Source: Flavobacterium beibuense F44-8
GTDB taxonomy: Bacteria; Bacteroidota; Bacteroidia; Flavobacteriales; Flavobacteriaceae
Direction of reading: 5' to 3'
Assembly (NCBI RefSeq): GCF_000769915.1
Contig: NZ_JRLV01000004.1
Location: 124,001-188,000, forward strand
DNA: 64,000 nt
Shown here one piece after another: positions 52,650 to 60,979 of the stretch. The translations under genes and the position numbers were made by a program. Every line of letters begins with the position of its first letter. Within the stretch, counting starts at the first letter, position 1. The notes beneath the pieces are model-generated. The model worked only from the letters and a program-made list of their open reading frames with translations. It was not told the origin of the DNA and did no database searches.

Positions 52650-53084
52650 TTACTTTACACCTGTGCTACCAAAACCTCCCGCACCACGGCTCGTTTCGGT
52701 CAGTACTTCTGCCTCCAGCCATTCGGCACGCTCATGTTTTGCTATAACCAATTGAGCCACTCTTTCTCCGTTTTCTATAGTTACCGGTTCATTAGACAGA
52801 TTTACTAATATAACCCCAATTTCTCCACGATAGTCAGCATCAATAGTCCCCGGGCTGTTAAGCACGGTAATCCCTTTTTTAGCTGCCAGTCCGCTTCGTG
52901 GTCTTACCTGAGCTTCATAACCTATAGGCAATTCCATAAACAATCCTGTTTTTATTATAGCCCTTCCCAGCGGACTCAATACTACAGGTTCATCTATATT
53001 TGCCCTAAGGTCCATACCTGCAGAGGCTTCTGTTTCATAATTAGGTAAAGCGTGATTGGATTTATTGATAATTTTTATTGTCAT
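52650..53084 (-). CDS. dut: Deoxyuridine 5'-triphosphate nucleotidohydrolase (dUTPase)
   Basis: A 144-residue homotrimeric enzyme that hydrolyses dUTP to dUMP, keeping uracil out of DNA and supplying thymidylate synthesis. All five motifs are seen: [36 protein letters not shown] and the C-terminal [10 protein letters not shown]. The active-site Asp is in DADYRG. It is between the flippase and the nucleotidyltransferase and has its own upstream gap with candidate -7 boxes. Confidence 0.97.
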   Translation of the reverse strand: MTIKIINKSNHALPNYETEASAGMDLRANIDEPVVLSPLGRAIIKTGLFMELPIGYEAQVRPRSGLAAKKGITVLNSPGTIDADYRGEIGVILVNLSNEPVTIENGERVAQLVIAKHERAEWLEAEVLTETSRGAGGFGSTGVK

Positions 53085-53104
53085 TACGGTAAATATTTAT
53101 ATTT

Positions 53105-53121
53105 CAAATATATCAAAAATA
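53105..53121 (-). promoter_or_regulatory. Candidate -7 boxes of dut
   Basis: Two overlapping matches to TANNTTTG on the minus strand (TATATTTG at 53105-53112 and TATTTTTG at 53114-53121) lie about 20-35 bases before the dut ATG. No -33 TTG is found. Confidence 0.25.
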
Positions 53122-53150
53122 GCGGGTAAAAGTGCTGTTTTTATGGTGTA

Positions 53151-54608
53151 TTATTTCCGTTTTAGCACTCTGTTAAGGGTTTCTTTTTCGTTTTGGTAAA
53201 TAAATAGGCTGTAAACAATTATAACAGCTGCACCAACGTAGTAGTTTTCTCTAAAATAATAAAAGTAAACCAGGGACATGGATATGGATAACCCCAGATA
53301 ACCTCCTATTTTTTTTAGGTCGTAAGGAATAGGGTAGTACTTGTTACCCAAAAAGTATGAAATAATCATCATGGTACCATAGGCCGAAATGGTTGCTATA
53401 GCCGACCCCATGTAGTCGTATTTTTCAATTAACAGGAAGTTTAGCCCCAAAGTAACCAATGCACCTACGATAGATATGTAGGCACCCATTTTGGTTTTAT
53501 CGGTAAGTTTGTACCATACCGAAAGATTGTGGTAAATACCCAAAAAGAAATTAGCCAGGATAATAAGCGGAACTACCTTCATCGCTTCCCAATACTCCGG
53601 ACTTTTTATTAGAAGCACCTTTATAACATCGGCAAAAACAACTACACCAACCAATATAAGGCTACCAAAAATTATAAAGTATTTGGTTATCATGGCATAC
53701 GTTTTTGGTGCCGATTCGTTTTTAGCATAACTAAAAAAGAAAGGTTCAATTCCCAGTCTGAAAGCTGTGGCATAGAGCGTCATGAACAGCGCTATTTTAT
53801 AACAGGCTGAGTATTGCCCTACTTTGGCCTTGGCAATATCTTCAGGTAAGAGGTTTTCCAATAATATCCTGTCAAACGATTCGTTAATGGCAAATGCTAT
53901 ACCGGCGACCAAAACCGGTAGACTGTAACGCATCATTTTTTTCCAGAGTACCTTATCAAAACTCCAGTTTATTTTAAAATAATGCGGAGCCAGTACTAAA
54001 AGCGTTAGGAAACTCGCTATAAGATTAGAGACGAAAATATAGCCTATCTGGAAATTATCTATATATATCATTCCCCAAAAACTACTTGGCTTTGCCGCAG
54101 CCCAAGCCGGTAATAACGCTATAAACACCACATTAAGCCCAAGGTTTACAACTACATTACCTACCTTAATGGCGGTATAATACAGAGGCCTGCCCTGTGC
54201 CCGTAATTTAGAAAAAGGTATTATGACCAATGCATCCAGCACCAGTATCCATATGGTATAAGTAATATACTGCTCTTCAATACCCGACCAGTTTGCTAGG
54301 TAAGTTCGTCCTAAAAGCGCCAGAAACAAAAAACCAATAGATGACCAGAAAAGTGATATGGTTGAAGTACTCTCTACCTCCCGTGAATTATCTGTACTGT
54401 AAAACCTGAAAAAAGAGGTTTCCATACCATAGGCAAGTATCACATTGAACAATACAATCCACGAAAAAATTACGTTTACATCACCATACTCATCATCCGG
54501 AAGGTACTTGGTATACAGTCCTACCAAAAGGAAGCTAAGCATCCTTGGCACTACCGTTGCCAGTCCGTAAATAGCGGTTTGTTTGAAAAGGTTTTTAAAG
54601 AGACTCAA
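53151..54608 (-). CDS. Polysaccharide biosynthesis flippase (Wzx/MurJ-superfamily)
   Basis: A 485-residue inner-membrane transporter with about 14 helices. The first helix region is KQTAIYGLATVVPRMLSFLL, followed by the conserved amphipathic Asp/Asn-rich loop TKYLPDDEYGDVNVIFSW; later helices include YSLPVLVAGIAFAINESFDR and FGSLILVGVVVFADVIK. It matches oligosaccharide/teichoic-acid-type flippases (MOP superfamily). The substrate, probably a lipid-linked sugar, is not shown. It heads the envelope run (flippase, dut, nucleotidyltransferase, TPR, DUF4292, EnvC-like). A tandem terminator of the ATP synthase operon lies just upstream. Confidence 0.9.
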   Translation of the reverse strand: MSLFKNLFKQTAIYGLATVVPRMLSFLLVGLYTKYLPDDEYGDVNVIFSWIVLFNVILAYGMETSFFRFYSTDNSREVESTSTISLFWSSIGFLFLALLGRTYLANWSGIEEQYITYTIWILVLDALVIIPFSKLRAQGRPLYYTAIKVGNVVVNLGLNVVFIALLPAWAAAKPSSFWGMIYIDNFQIGYIFVSNLIASFLTLLVLAPHYFKINWSFDKVLWKKMMRYSLPVLVAGIAFAINESFDRILLENLLPEDIAKAKVGQYSACYKIALFMTLYATAFRLGIEPFFFSYAKNESAPKTYAMITKYFIIFGSLILVGVVVFADVIKVLLIKSPEYWEAMKVVPLIILANFFLGIYHNLSVWYKLTDKTKMGAYISIVGALVTLGLNFLLIEKYDYMGSAIATISAYGTMMIISYFLGNKYYPIPYDLKKIGGYLGLSISMSLVYFYYFRENYYVGAAVIIVYSLFIYQNEKETLNRVLKRK

Positions 54609-54654
54609 AAGTTAGTCGATTTAGTAAAACAAAAATAACTATATAAAATATAGA

Positions 54655-54690
54655 AATAAAAAAAGCGACTGAATAATAATCGCTTTACTT
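54655..54690 (-). terminator. Second of two tandem terminators after the ATP synthase operon
   Basis: On the minus strand AAAGCGA and TCGCTTT pair around an 11-base loop and are followed by a long T-run. It lies 20 bases beyond the first terminator, a back-up arrangement. Confidence 0.7.
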
Positions 54691-54703
54691 TTTACGAATT
54701 TAA

Positions 54704-54734
54704 TAAAAAAGAGCCACGCAATGCGTGGCTCTTT
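54704..54734 (-). terminator. Primary terminator of the ATP synthase operon
   Basis: AAAGAGCCACGC and GCGTGGCTCTTT form a perfect 12-bp stem with an AAT-type loop, followed on the minus strand by six T. It lies 28 bases after the atpG stop codon. Confidence 0.92.
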
Positions 54735-54762
54735 ATATAGTTGTGTGCTGTGTTCAGTATTA

Positions 54763-55629
54763 TTAATTGTTCAAAGCTTCTGCACCACCTACAATCTCTA
54801 AGATCTCTCCTGTAATTGCAGCCTGACGTGCTTTGTTGTAAGTTAATTTTAACTGGTTTCTAAGTTCAGTAGCATTATCGGTTGCTTTATGCATTGCTGT
54901 CATACGTGCACCGTGCTCTGAAGCAAAAGAATCGCGAACTGCTTTATAAAGCTGAGTTTTTAACGAAAGCGGTATAAGGCTTAATACGATTTCTTCTTTA
55001 GAAGGTTCAAAAATATAATCAGTACCGTTACTATTTACTTCCTCTGTAGCCTGAGCAGGAGCTAAAGGCAAAAACTGTTCTGCCATTACAATCTGAGTAG
55101 CTGCATTTTTAAAGTGGTTGTAAACTAACTCGATTTTGTCATATTCACCAGCTGCAAACTTATCCATAAGTGTTTGTGCCACATCTGCTACGTTTTCAAA
55201 CGTAAGGCCGTCAAACAACGAACTTTGGTTAGCTATAATGTTACAGCTTTTTTGTAAGGCATCATTACCTTTTTTACCAATGGTTAAAACATCAACCGTT
55301 TTACCAGCATACTGGGTAAGTAGGTTTTTTGTTTGTTTAAGCACATTAGCATTAAAGGCACCACACAAACCTCTGTTAGAAGTAACTACAACAAGAAGTA
55401 CTTTGTTTACTTCACGCTGTTCTGCAAACGCACCTCCTGTATCTCCTTCCAGAGTAGCGCTAAGGTTTTGTAATAGCTCTGTAAGCTTCTCAGAATAAGG
55501 TCTCATAGCCGTAATAGCATCCTGAGCTTTTTTAAGCTTAGCAGCAGAAACCATTTTCATCGCACTAGTAATTTGCATAGTGGATGAAACCGAAGCAATC
55601 CTGTTACGTATTTCCTTTAAGTTAGCCAT
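54763..55629 (-). CDS. atpG: F1Fo ATP synthase gamma subunit
   Basis: Central rotor shaft of F1, 288 residues. The N-terminal coiled-coil helix ANLKEIRNRIASVSSTMQIT then SAMKMVSAAKLKKAQDAI and the C-terminal TDNATELRNQLKLTYNKAR, QAAITGEILEIVGGAEAL are diagnostic, and the central VVVTSNRGLCGAFNANVL is the conserved core. It is the last gene of the operon here; atpD and atpC (beta and epsilon) are not present, in keeping with the split arrangement of Bacteroidota. It follows atpA by 75 bases. Confidence 0.97.
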   Translation of the reverse strand: MANLKEIRNRIASVSSTMQITSAMKMVSAAKLKKAQDAITAMRPYSEKLTELLQNLSATLEGDTGGAFAEQREVNKVLLVVVTSNRGLCGAFNANVLKQTKNLLTQYAGKTVDVLTIGKKGNDALQKSCNIIANQSSLFDGLTFENVADVAQTLMDKFAAGEYDKIELVYNHFKNAATQIVMAEQFLPLAPAQATEEVNSNGTDYIFEPSKEEIVLSLIPLSLKTQLYKAVRDSFASEHGARMTAMHKATDNATELRNQLKLTYNKARQAAITGEILEIVGGAEALNN

Positions 55630-55704
55630 TGTTATTTATATAGTTTGAGTATTGAGAGTGAGGCTTCAATAGCTCAGCTCTCAATACTTAAGTCTAAAAT
55701 CTAA

Positions 55705-57279
55705 TTAGTATTTTGCAGCAATTTCAGCAGCAGCTTTCTCTAAAACGTCTGTAAGCTCATCGGTAAATTTACCGGCTTTAAGAGCGTCAAGAGTATCTCT
55801 GTGCTTAGCGTTTAAGTACTCGATATAATCTTTCTCGAATTCTTTAACTTTAGATACCGGTACGTTTTTAAGTAGGTTTTTAGTACCTGCATAAATAATC
55901 GCAACCTGATTCTCTACAGTGAAAGGATCGTTTACTGCCTGCTTAAGGATCTCAACGTTTCTTCTACCTTTTTCAATTACATTTAAAGTAGCAGCGTCAA
56001 GATCAGAACCAAACTTAGCGAAAGCCTCAAGCTCACGGAACTGTGCCTGGTCTAACTTAAGAGTACCCGATACTTTTTTCATTGATTTGATCTGAGCGTT
56101 ACCACCAACACGTGATACAGAGATACCTACGTTAATTGCAGGACGTACACCCGAGTTGAATAAATCTGACTCAAGGAATATCTGACCGTCTGTAATCGAA
56201 ATTACGTTTGTTGGGATATAAGCAGAAACGTCACCTGCCTGAGTTTCGATAATAGGAAGAGCCGTTAACGAACCACCACCTTTAACGATTGGTTTTAATG
56301 ACTCAGGTAAGTCATTCATATTTTTAGCGATATCGTCATCTGCAATTACTTTTGCAGCACGCTCAAGTAGTCTTGAGTGAAGGTAGAAAACGTCACCAGG
56401 GTAAGCCTCACGTCCCGGTGGTCTTCTAAGTAGAAGAGACACCTCACGGTAAGCTACCGCTTGTTTAGATAAATCATCATAGATAATAAGTGCAGGACGA
56501 CCTGTATCACGGAAGTACTCACCTATCGCAGCACCTGCAAATGGTGCATATACCTGCATAGGAGCAGGGTCAGAAGCGTTAGCAGCAACAATAACTGTAT
56601 AAGCCATTGCACCTTTTTCTTCTAATGTTTTTGCAATACCTGCCACAGTAGAAGCTTTTTGTCCTACAGCAACATATATACAGAATACAGGCTTACCTGC
56701 ATCATAAAATTCTTTTTGGTTAAGAATGGTGTCAATACAAACTGTAGTTTTACCAGTTTGACGGTCACCAATTACAAGCTCACGCTGTCCACGACCTACA
56801 GGAATCATGGCATCAACAGCTTTAATACCTGTTTGTAGCGGCTCTGTTACCGGCTGACGGAAGATAACTCCGGGAGCTTTACGCTCAAGAGGCATCTCAT
56901 AAAGATCACCACCAATAGGACCTTTACCATCAATTGGGTTACCTAGTGTATCAACTACACGACCTACCATTTGCTCACCTACTTTAAGTGAAGCAATACG
57001 CTGTAGTCTTTTTACAGTTGATCCCTCTTTGATTCCGGTAGAAGGGCCAAGCAATACTACGCCCACATTGTCTTCTTCAAGGTTTAATACAATACCCTCT
57101 AACCCGTTATCAAACTGTACTAACTCACCATATTGAGCGTTAGACAATCCGTATACACGGGCAATACCATCACCTACCTGAAGAACAGTTCCTACTTCTT
57201 CTAATGTAGCACCCGATTCAAAACCGGACAATTGTTTCTTTAATATTGCTGAAATTTCAGCAGGTTTAATTTCTGCCAT
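55705..57279 (-). CDS. atpA: F1Fo ATP synthase alpha subunit
   Basis: Non-catalytic nucleotide-binding subunit of F1, 524 residues. The P-loop is GDRQTGKT (residues 171-178); other signatures are [40 protein letters not shown] and the arginine-finger segment [14 protein letters not shown]. The N-terminal crown begins [13 protein letters not shown]. It follows atpH by 38 bases and precedes atpG by 75 bases, in the operon order atpB-E-F-H-A-G. Confidence 0.98.
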   Translation of the reverse strand: MAEIKPAEISAILKKQLSGFESGATLEEVGTVLQVGDGIARVYGLSNAQYGELVQFDNGLEGIVLNLEEDNVGVVLLGPSTGIKEGSTVKRLQRIASLKVGEQMVGRVVDTLGNPIDGKGPIGGDLYEMPLERKAPGVIFRQPVTEPLQTGIKAVDAMIPVGRGQRELVIGDRQTGKTTVCIDTILNQKEFYDAGKPVFCIYVAVGQKASTVAGIAKTLEEKGAMAYTVIVAANASDPAPMQVYAPFAGAAIGEYFRDTGRPALIIYDDLSKQAVAYREVSLLLRRPPGREAYPGDVFYLHSRLLERAAKVIADDDIAKNMNDLPESLKPIVKGGGSLTALPIIETQAGDVSAYIPTNVISITDGQIFLESDLFNSGVRPAINVGISVSRVGGNAQIKSMKKVSGTLKLDQAQFRELEAFAKFGSDLDAATLNVIEKGRRNVEILKQAVNDPFTVENQVAIIYAGTKNLLKNVPVSKVKEFEKDYIEYLNAKHRDTLDALKAGKFTDELTDVLEKAAAEIAAKY

Positions 57280-57317
57280 CTTACTTTATAATTTAGACAC
57301 TTTAGTGTGATAAATAC

Positions 57318-57851
57318 TTAATTACTTAATTCTCTTTTTAAGGTTAGCAGCCTGTTTGCTACAGATGCATTGAACTGCTTATCACCAACCCTTAGGATAA
57401 ACCCTCCTATTATAGATGGATCAACCACATTTTTAATGGTGATTTTTTTATCTGAAAACTCTTTTATTTTCGCCATTACCTTAGCTTCAAGCTCGGGGGT
57501 TATAGGGAAAGCAGTAGTTACAGTAGCATGTTCTATACCGCTTGCTACGTCAAATTGTCTTGCATACTCCACAGCAATATTATCAAGAATTTCAAATCTC
57601 TTATTTTCTAATAAAAGACGGAATAATCCTTTTGTAATGTTTTGTGAAGAAGCAAACACTTCGTTTAAAGCACTTTCCTTAACCTCTGCCTTAATGGTAG
57701 GGCTTTCAATAAAGCTGTTAAGCTCGCTATTTTCTTTAATTGTAGATGCTATAAGAGCCATATCCCCGTTTACCTGCTCAGCCACGTTAGAAGCCTGAGC
57801 CATTTCAAGGATTGCCTTTGCATATCTTACTGCAGCTCTTGAACCTGTCAT
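57318..57851 (-). CDS. atpH: F1Fo ATP synthase delta subunit
   Basis: Stator subunit (OSCP homologue), 177 residues. The N-terminal helix bundle starts SRAAVRYAKAILEMAQASNV and the C-terminal part ends with the diagnostic KNVVDPSIIGGFILRVGDKQ followed by FNASVANRLLTLKREL. It links the peripheral stalk to the top of F1. Its ATG follows the atpF stop by four bases. Confidence 0.95.
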   Translation of the reverse strand: MTGSRAAVRYAKAILEMAQASNVAEQVNGDMALIASTIKENSELNSFIESPTIKAEVKESALNEVFASSQNITKGLFRLLLENKRFEILDNIAVEYARQFDVASGIEHATVTTAFPITPELEAKVMAKIKEFSDKKITIKNVVDPSIIGGFILRVGDKQFNASVANRLLTLKRELSN

Positions 57852-57855
57852 AAGA

Positions 57856-58356
57856 TTAGTTTAATTTTACGTCATCTAACATTTTCTCAACTAAAGTAGT
57901 CTGAGCAGCGTCGTTAGATAATTCTTGTTTAAGTATCTTCTCTGCAATTTCAAGTGACAGGCCTGAAACCTGAGCTTTAAGTTCTGCCATAGCAGCGTTT
58001 TTCTCGCTGTTAATAGTAGCCTTAGCCTGCTCAATCATTTTCTCTCCCTGAACCTGAGCTTCAGTTTTAGCATCAGCGATCATTTTTTCTTTGATCTCTC
58101 TTGCCTCTTTCATCATAGCATCTCTTTCAGCTCTTGCTTCCTGAAGAATTCTTTCGTTATCTGCCTGTAAGTTTTGCATTTCTTTACGTGCAGCTTCAGC
58201 AGCAGCTAAAGCGTTAGAAATACCTTCTTCTCTTGCAGTGATAGAATCCATAATAGGTTTCCAGGCAAATTTAACAAGTAGTACAATTAATACTAATAAA
58301 ATTATTGCCTGCCAAAAGAACAAACCAAATGAAAAATCGTTTACTAATTTATCCAT
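57856..58356 (-). CDS. atpF: F1Fo ATP synthase b subunit
   Basis: Peripheral-stalk subunit, 166 residues. One membrane helix (about residues 10-29, GLFFWQAIILLVLIVLLVKF) is followed by the long right-handed coiled-coil stalk beginning AWKPIMDSITAREEGISNAL, extremely rich in Ala, Glu and Lys, with helix-breaking residues absent until the tail. The 101-base gap to atpE contains a strong hairpin (58403-58440). Confidence 0.95.
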   Translation of the reverse strand: MDKLVNDFSFGLFFWQAIILLVLIVLLVKFAWKPIMDSITAREEGISNALAAAEAARKEMQNLQADNERILQEARAERDAMMKEAREIKEKMIADAKTEAQVQGEKMIEQAKATINSEKNAAMAELKAQVSGLSLEIAEKILKQELSNDAAQTTLVEKMLDDVKLN

Positions 58357-58402
58357 CTTATATATGTTATATATAAATTACTTAAAGTCAAATTTTAATT
58401 TA

Positions 58403-58440
58403 AAACAACACCTGTAGCCAACCGCTACAGGTATTGTTTT
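58403..58440 (-). promoter_or_regulatory. Intercistronic hairpin between atpE and atpF
   Basis: ACCTGTAGC and GCTACAGGT form a perfect 9-bp stem with a five-base loop, flanked by AAAACAA and TTGTTTT. On the minus strand a T-rich but broken run (TGTTGTTTTAAATT) follows. A partial terminator or an mRNA-stabilising 3' end for atpE is likely, which would raise subunit c output over the distal subunits. Confidence 0.6.
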
Positions 58441-58457
58441 TACAAGTTTACTCTTTA

Positions 58458-58658
58458 TTAGTTTTTTCCAAGGATTAAAGCAGCGAATGCTAAACCTTCT
58501 AATAAAGCCGCGATAATAATCATCGCAGTTTGGATTTTTCCAGCAGCCTCAGGCTGACGAGCGATAGCGTCCATTGCAGATCCACCGATTTTACCTAAAC
58601 CAAGGCCTGCACCTATTACTACTAAACCTGCTCCTACTAAAGTTGGTATTGTACCCAT
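58458..58658 (-). CDS. atpE: F1Fo ATP synthase c subunit
   Basis: Proteolipid of the membrane rotor ring, 66 residues, in two hydrophobic hairpin helices joined by the polar ARQPEA loop. The ion-binding carboxylate is Glu54 (AALLEGLAFAALIL). The residues that make a sodium site (Gln in helix 1, Ser/Thr after the Glu) are absent, so protons are the expected coupling ion. The gene is unusually short, at the lower end of the family. It lies between atpB and atpF. Confidence 0.96.
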   Translation of the reverse strand: MGTIPTLVGAGLVVIGAGLGLGKIGGSAMDAIARQPEAAGKIQTAMIIIAALLEGLAFAALILGKN

Positions 58659-58692
58659 GACTATATAATATAAAAATTAAACTTCTAAATAA

Positions 58693-59868
58693 TTAAATGA
58701 TAATCGGTTCTTCTTCTGTATGAGGATCATGATCCTCAGCATGATGATGCTCCTGTACCGCCATACCAATAAATAGTGACGAAAGCATTGTAAAGATAAA
58801 CGCCTGTAAGAACGCTACCAGTAATTCAATTACAGAGATAAACAATGTAAGACCTATAGAAATTGGCATATCTGCCGCTAGGTTTTGCCCCACAAATATC
58901 ATTGCAATAAGACTCATAATTACAACGTGACCCGCTGTAATGTTTGCGAATAAACGAATTAACAATGCAAATGGCTTTGTAAGTGTACCTAATATCTCAA
59001 TAGGCATTAATATAATTTTCATAGCTACAGGAACGTCCGGCATCCAGAAAATGTGTTTCCAGTAATCTTTGTTTGCACTAAATTGAGTAATGAAATAAGT
59101 AAATAATGCTAAACATACCGTTACAGAGATGTTACCCGTTACGTTAATACCTATAGGAGTCATACCTATAAGGTTAAGAATCCAGATAAAGAAAAATACA
59201 GTTAACAGGTAACCCATATATTTTCTGTATTTCTTTTCTCCGATATTAGGAATAGCAATTTCTTCTCTTACGAAAATGATAAGCGGCTCAAGTATTCTTC
59301 CGAATCCTGTAGGTATAGGTCCTTTTTTGTACGACTTAGCCATACTAACAAACATGAAGAACATTAAACCAGCTACAACCAGCATAGATAAAACATTCTT
59401 GGTAATAGAAAAATCAAGAGGTTTTTCGTTTGTTGGGTGATGATGCTCATCAAAATTTAAAGTACCCTGAGCATCTGTTTTGTATATTTTACCGTGGTGT
59501 AATGCATAGTAGTTACCATCTACCTCTGCAATCTCTTTACCGTGGTGGAATTTTGAAGATGAGAAAATTTTCAGTCCGTTATCGAAAAGGATAACCGGAA
59601 GCGGAAAACCATAGTGTTTACCTTCTGCTTTGTCAGAGAAGAAAACAAAATCATGAGCATCCTGTAAGTGATGGTCAATAAATGCAGCTACTTCGTCTTT
59701 TTTTGATGCTGGCTCATGCGATTCTGTCGCATGATGTTCAACTGCATGAGCAGCCTCCTGATTATGAGCCTGTAAGGAATCCTGTACAGAATTAGCCATG
59801 GCCATGAACGGAACTACAGCAAATAGGGTCGCTAACGCGATTTTAAGTGATTTTACGGAAAACACCAT
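58693..59868 (-). CDS. atpB: F1Fo ATP synthase a subunit with His-rich N-terminal extension
   Basis: Proton-channel subunit, 391 residues from the start I choose, ATG 59868 (MVFSVKSLKIALATLFAVVP, a signal peptide ending AMA). A longer frame to 59919 would place the -7 box inside the coding sequence. After about 140 periplasmic residues with many histidines (AHAVEHHATESHE, DEHHHPTNEKP) come five or six membrane helices with the essential Arg in LLIRLFANITAGHVV. The C-terminal tail is also His-rich (VQEHHHAEDHDPHTEEEP). The extension is typical of Bacteroidota but its function is unknown. Confidence 0.93.
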   Translation of the reverse strand: MVFSVKSLKIALATLFAVVPFMAMANSVQDSLQAHNQEAAHAVEHHATESHEPASKKDEVAAFIDHHLQDAHDFVFFSDKAEGKHYGFPLPVILFDNGLKIFSSSKFHHGKEIAEVDGNYYALHHGKIYKTDAQGTLNFDEHHHPTNEKPLDFSITKNVLSMLVVAGLMFFMFVSMAKSYKKGPIPTGFGRILEPLIIFVREEIAIPNIGEKKYRKYMGYLLTVFFFIWILNLIGMTPIGINVTGNISVTVCLALFTYFITQFSANKDYWKHIFWMPDVPVAMKIILMPIEILGTLTKPFALLIRLFANITAGHVVIMSLIAMIFVGQNLAADMPISIGLTLFISVIELLVAFLQAFIFTMLSSLFIGMAVQEHHHAEDHDPHTEEEPIII

Positions 59869-59908
59869 CTTATTAAAAATCTTAATTTTACGGTCCTTAA
59901 ATTTTGTG

Positions 59909-59937
59909 CAAAGGTACATTTTTAATTAATATTCCAA
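59909..59937 (-). promoter_or_regulatory. Promoter of the ATP synthase operon
   Basis: On the minus strand TTG (59937-59935) and TACCTTTG (59916-59909) are separated by 18 bases, an exact fit to the Bacteroidota -33/-7 consensus. It predicts a leader of about 35-40 bases to the atpB ATG at 59868 and makes the operon independent of the upstream genes. Confidence 0.72.
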
Positions 59938-59987
59938 TGTTATTGGGCAAAAAAATTTACCGTAATTTCAGATTATAGGGTTTATTA

Positions 59988-60380
59988 TTATTTTTTGTTT
60001 AATAAACGTGCTGTATAATAGGCCTCTATTGACAAAAACAAAATGAAAATCACAAAAAAATTGATTTTTTCAGGACTATTTCCCTCCACCCCATTAATGA
60101 CCGGTGAACCAAAGGCATAAGCTATGGCGGCCTTTGCTGCGGTTAAAAAAAGGAATACGTACCCTAACTGTTCTTTACTTTTATGGGAAACAAATACCAG
60201 CACGGCAAGTATAGCTATAGAGCAGCCATAAAAAAACAGGTAGGTTACCGGTATTGGGTATACAAAATCTGAAACAGATACCCCTACACCCGGAATTATG
60301 TAGAATAGTGAATTTAAAACAAGTAGTATAACGGCAAACACCGTTAATAAAAGAAAGGCTGAAATATAGTCTTTTTTCAT
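59988..60380 (-). CDS. Small membrane protein upstream of the ATP synthase operon
   Basis: A 130-residue protein with four hydrophobic segments: residues 7-28 (ISAFLLLTVFAVILLVLNSL), 45-63, 73-91 and 106-124. It ends in the tail TARLLNKK. It resembles DUF6168-type proteins of flavobacteria from memory, and has the size and helical count of the AtpI/Atp-accessory proteins that assist assembly of the c-ring, but the AtpI signatures are not evident. Its ATG shares its A with the stop codon of the AtpZ gene (TAATG), and the atpB promoter lies just downstream. Confidence 0.72.
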   Translation of the reverse strand: MKKDYISAFLLLTVFAVILLVLNSLFYIIPGVGVSVSDFVYPIPVTYLFFYGCSIAILAVLVFVSHKSKEQLGYVFLFLTAAKAAIAYAFGSPVINGVEGNSPEKINFFVIFILFLSIEAYYTARLLNKK

Positions 60381-60604
60381 TATTTATTTAACTGGTTAAC
60401 CTGCCTTATAACATTATACAAGGCAATTGCAACACCTATTAGTGTAAACAGCATAGTGTTTGGGTTTGAGGTATTGCCATATTTTTCGTCCAGCCAGTTA
60501 CCAAACCAGCCAAACAAAAAAATAATTATCCCCATTTGTATGGGGATATTAATAAGTGCGATCCATTTGGTTCGGTTATTTCTATCCGGCCTGTTGCTGC
60601 TCAT
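60380..60604 (-). CDS. AtpZ/AtpI-family protein
   Basis: A 74-residue membrane protein with two helices (about 14-34 and 47-65). The pattern IQMGIIIFLFGWFGNWLDEK followed by YGNTSNPNTMLFTLIG is that of AtpZ/AtpI (DUF at the head of atp operons), which have been proposed to help magnesium uptake or c-ring assembly. Its first 23 bases overlap the end of the bactofilin gene, and its stop overlaps the next gene. The head-of-operon position fits the family. Confidence 0.85.
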   Translation of the reverse strand: MSSNRPDRNNRTKWIALINIPIQMGIIIFLFGWFGNWLDEKYGNTSNPNTMLFTLIGVAIALYNVIRQVNQLNK

Positions 60605-60977
60605 TTTTTTTAGACAATGGCTTTACCGAATTTTTCATGGTACAGGTTGCAGTAAATTCTGCTCCCGGCTCTACCGAAAGTTTATTTACGTTTACCTCTC
60701 CGGTAATTTGTGCCTTTGATTTTACGTTAAGTAGTTCGGCAACTTCAATTTTACCTTCAAAACGGCCTTCAATGTCGGCATTAGTACATTTAATGTCTCC
60801 TGTTACACTTCCGGATGGGCCAATTACTATTTTGCCCTGGCTTGTAAAGTTTCCTATTAATTCGCCGTCCAGGCGAAAGTCGGTTTTCGAAATGATATCC
60901 CCCTTAATTATTGTGCCCTCTACAATCCTATTCGTTTTACCTAAATCTGTGGTTGGTTTTTGAGATTTGTCAAACAT
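60582..60977 (-). CDS. Bactofilin (polymer-forming cytoskeletal protein)
   Basis: A 131-residue bactofilin. The central domain (about residues 15-112) is a right-handed beta-helix with repeats of the type IVEGTIIKGDIISKTDFRLD, GELIGNFTSQGKIVIGPSGS and IKCTNADIEGRFEGKIEVAE. These polymerise without nucleotide into fibres at the membrane. The short N- and C-terminal tails (FDKSQKPTTDLG and KPLSKKNEQQQAG) are disordered-looking. The gene follows sprE/porW by two bases and overlaps AtpZ by 23 bases. Confidence 0.92.
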   Translation of the reverse strand: MFDKSQKPTTDLGKTNRIVEGTIIKGDIISKTDFRLDGELIGNFTSQGKIVIGPSGSVTGDIKCTNADIEGRFEGKIEVAELLNVKSKAQITGEVNVNKLSVEPGAEFTATCTMKNSVKPLSKKNEQQQAG

Positions 60978-60979
60978 GC

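Noticed and set aside
59869..59919. A 17-residue longer start for atpB
   Set aside because: Those codons contain the -7 box TACCTTTG, so they are unlikely to be transcribed; the ATG at 59868 begins a clean signal peptide.
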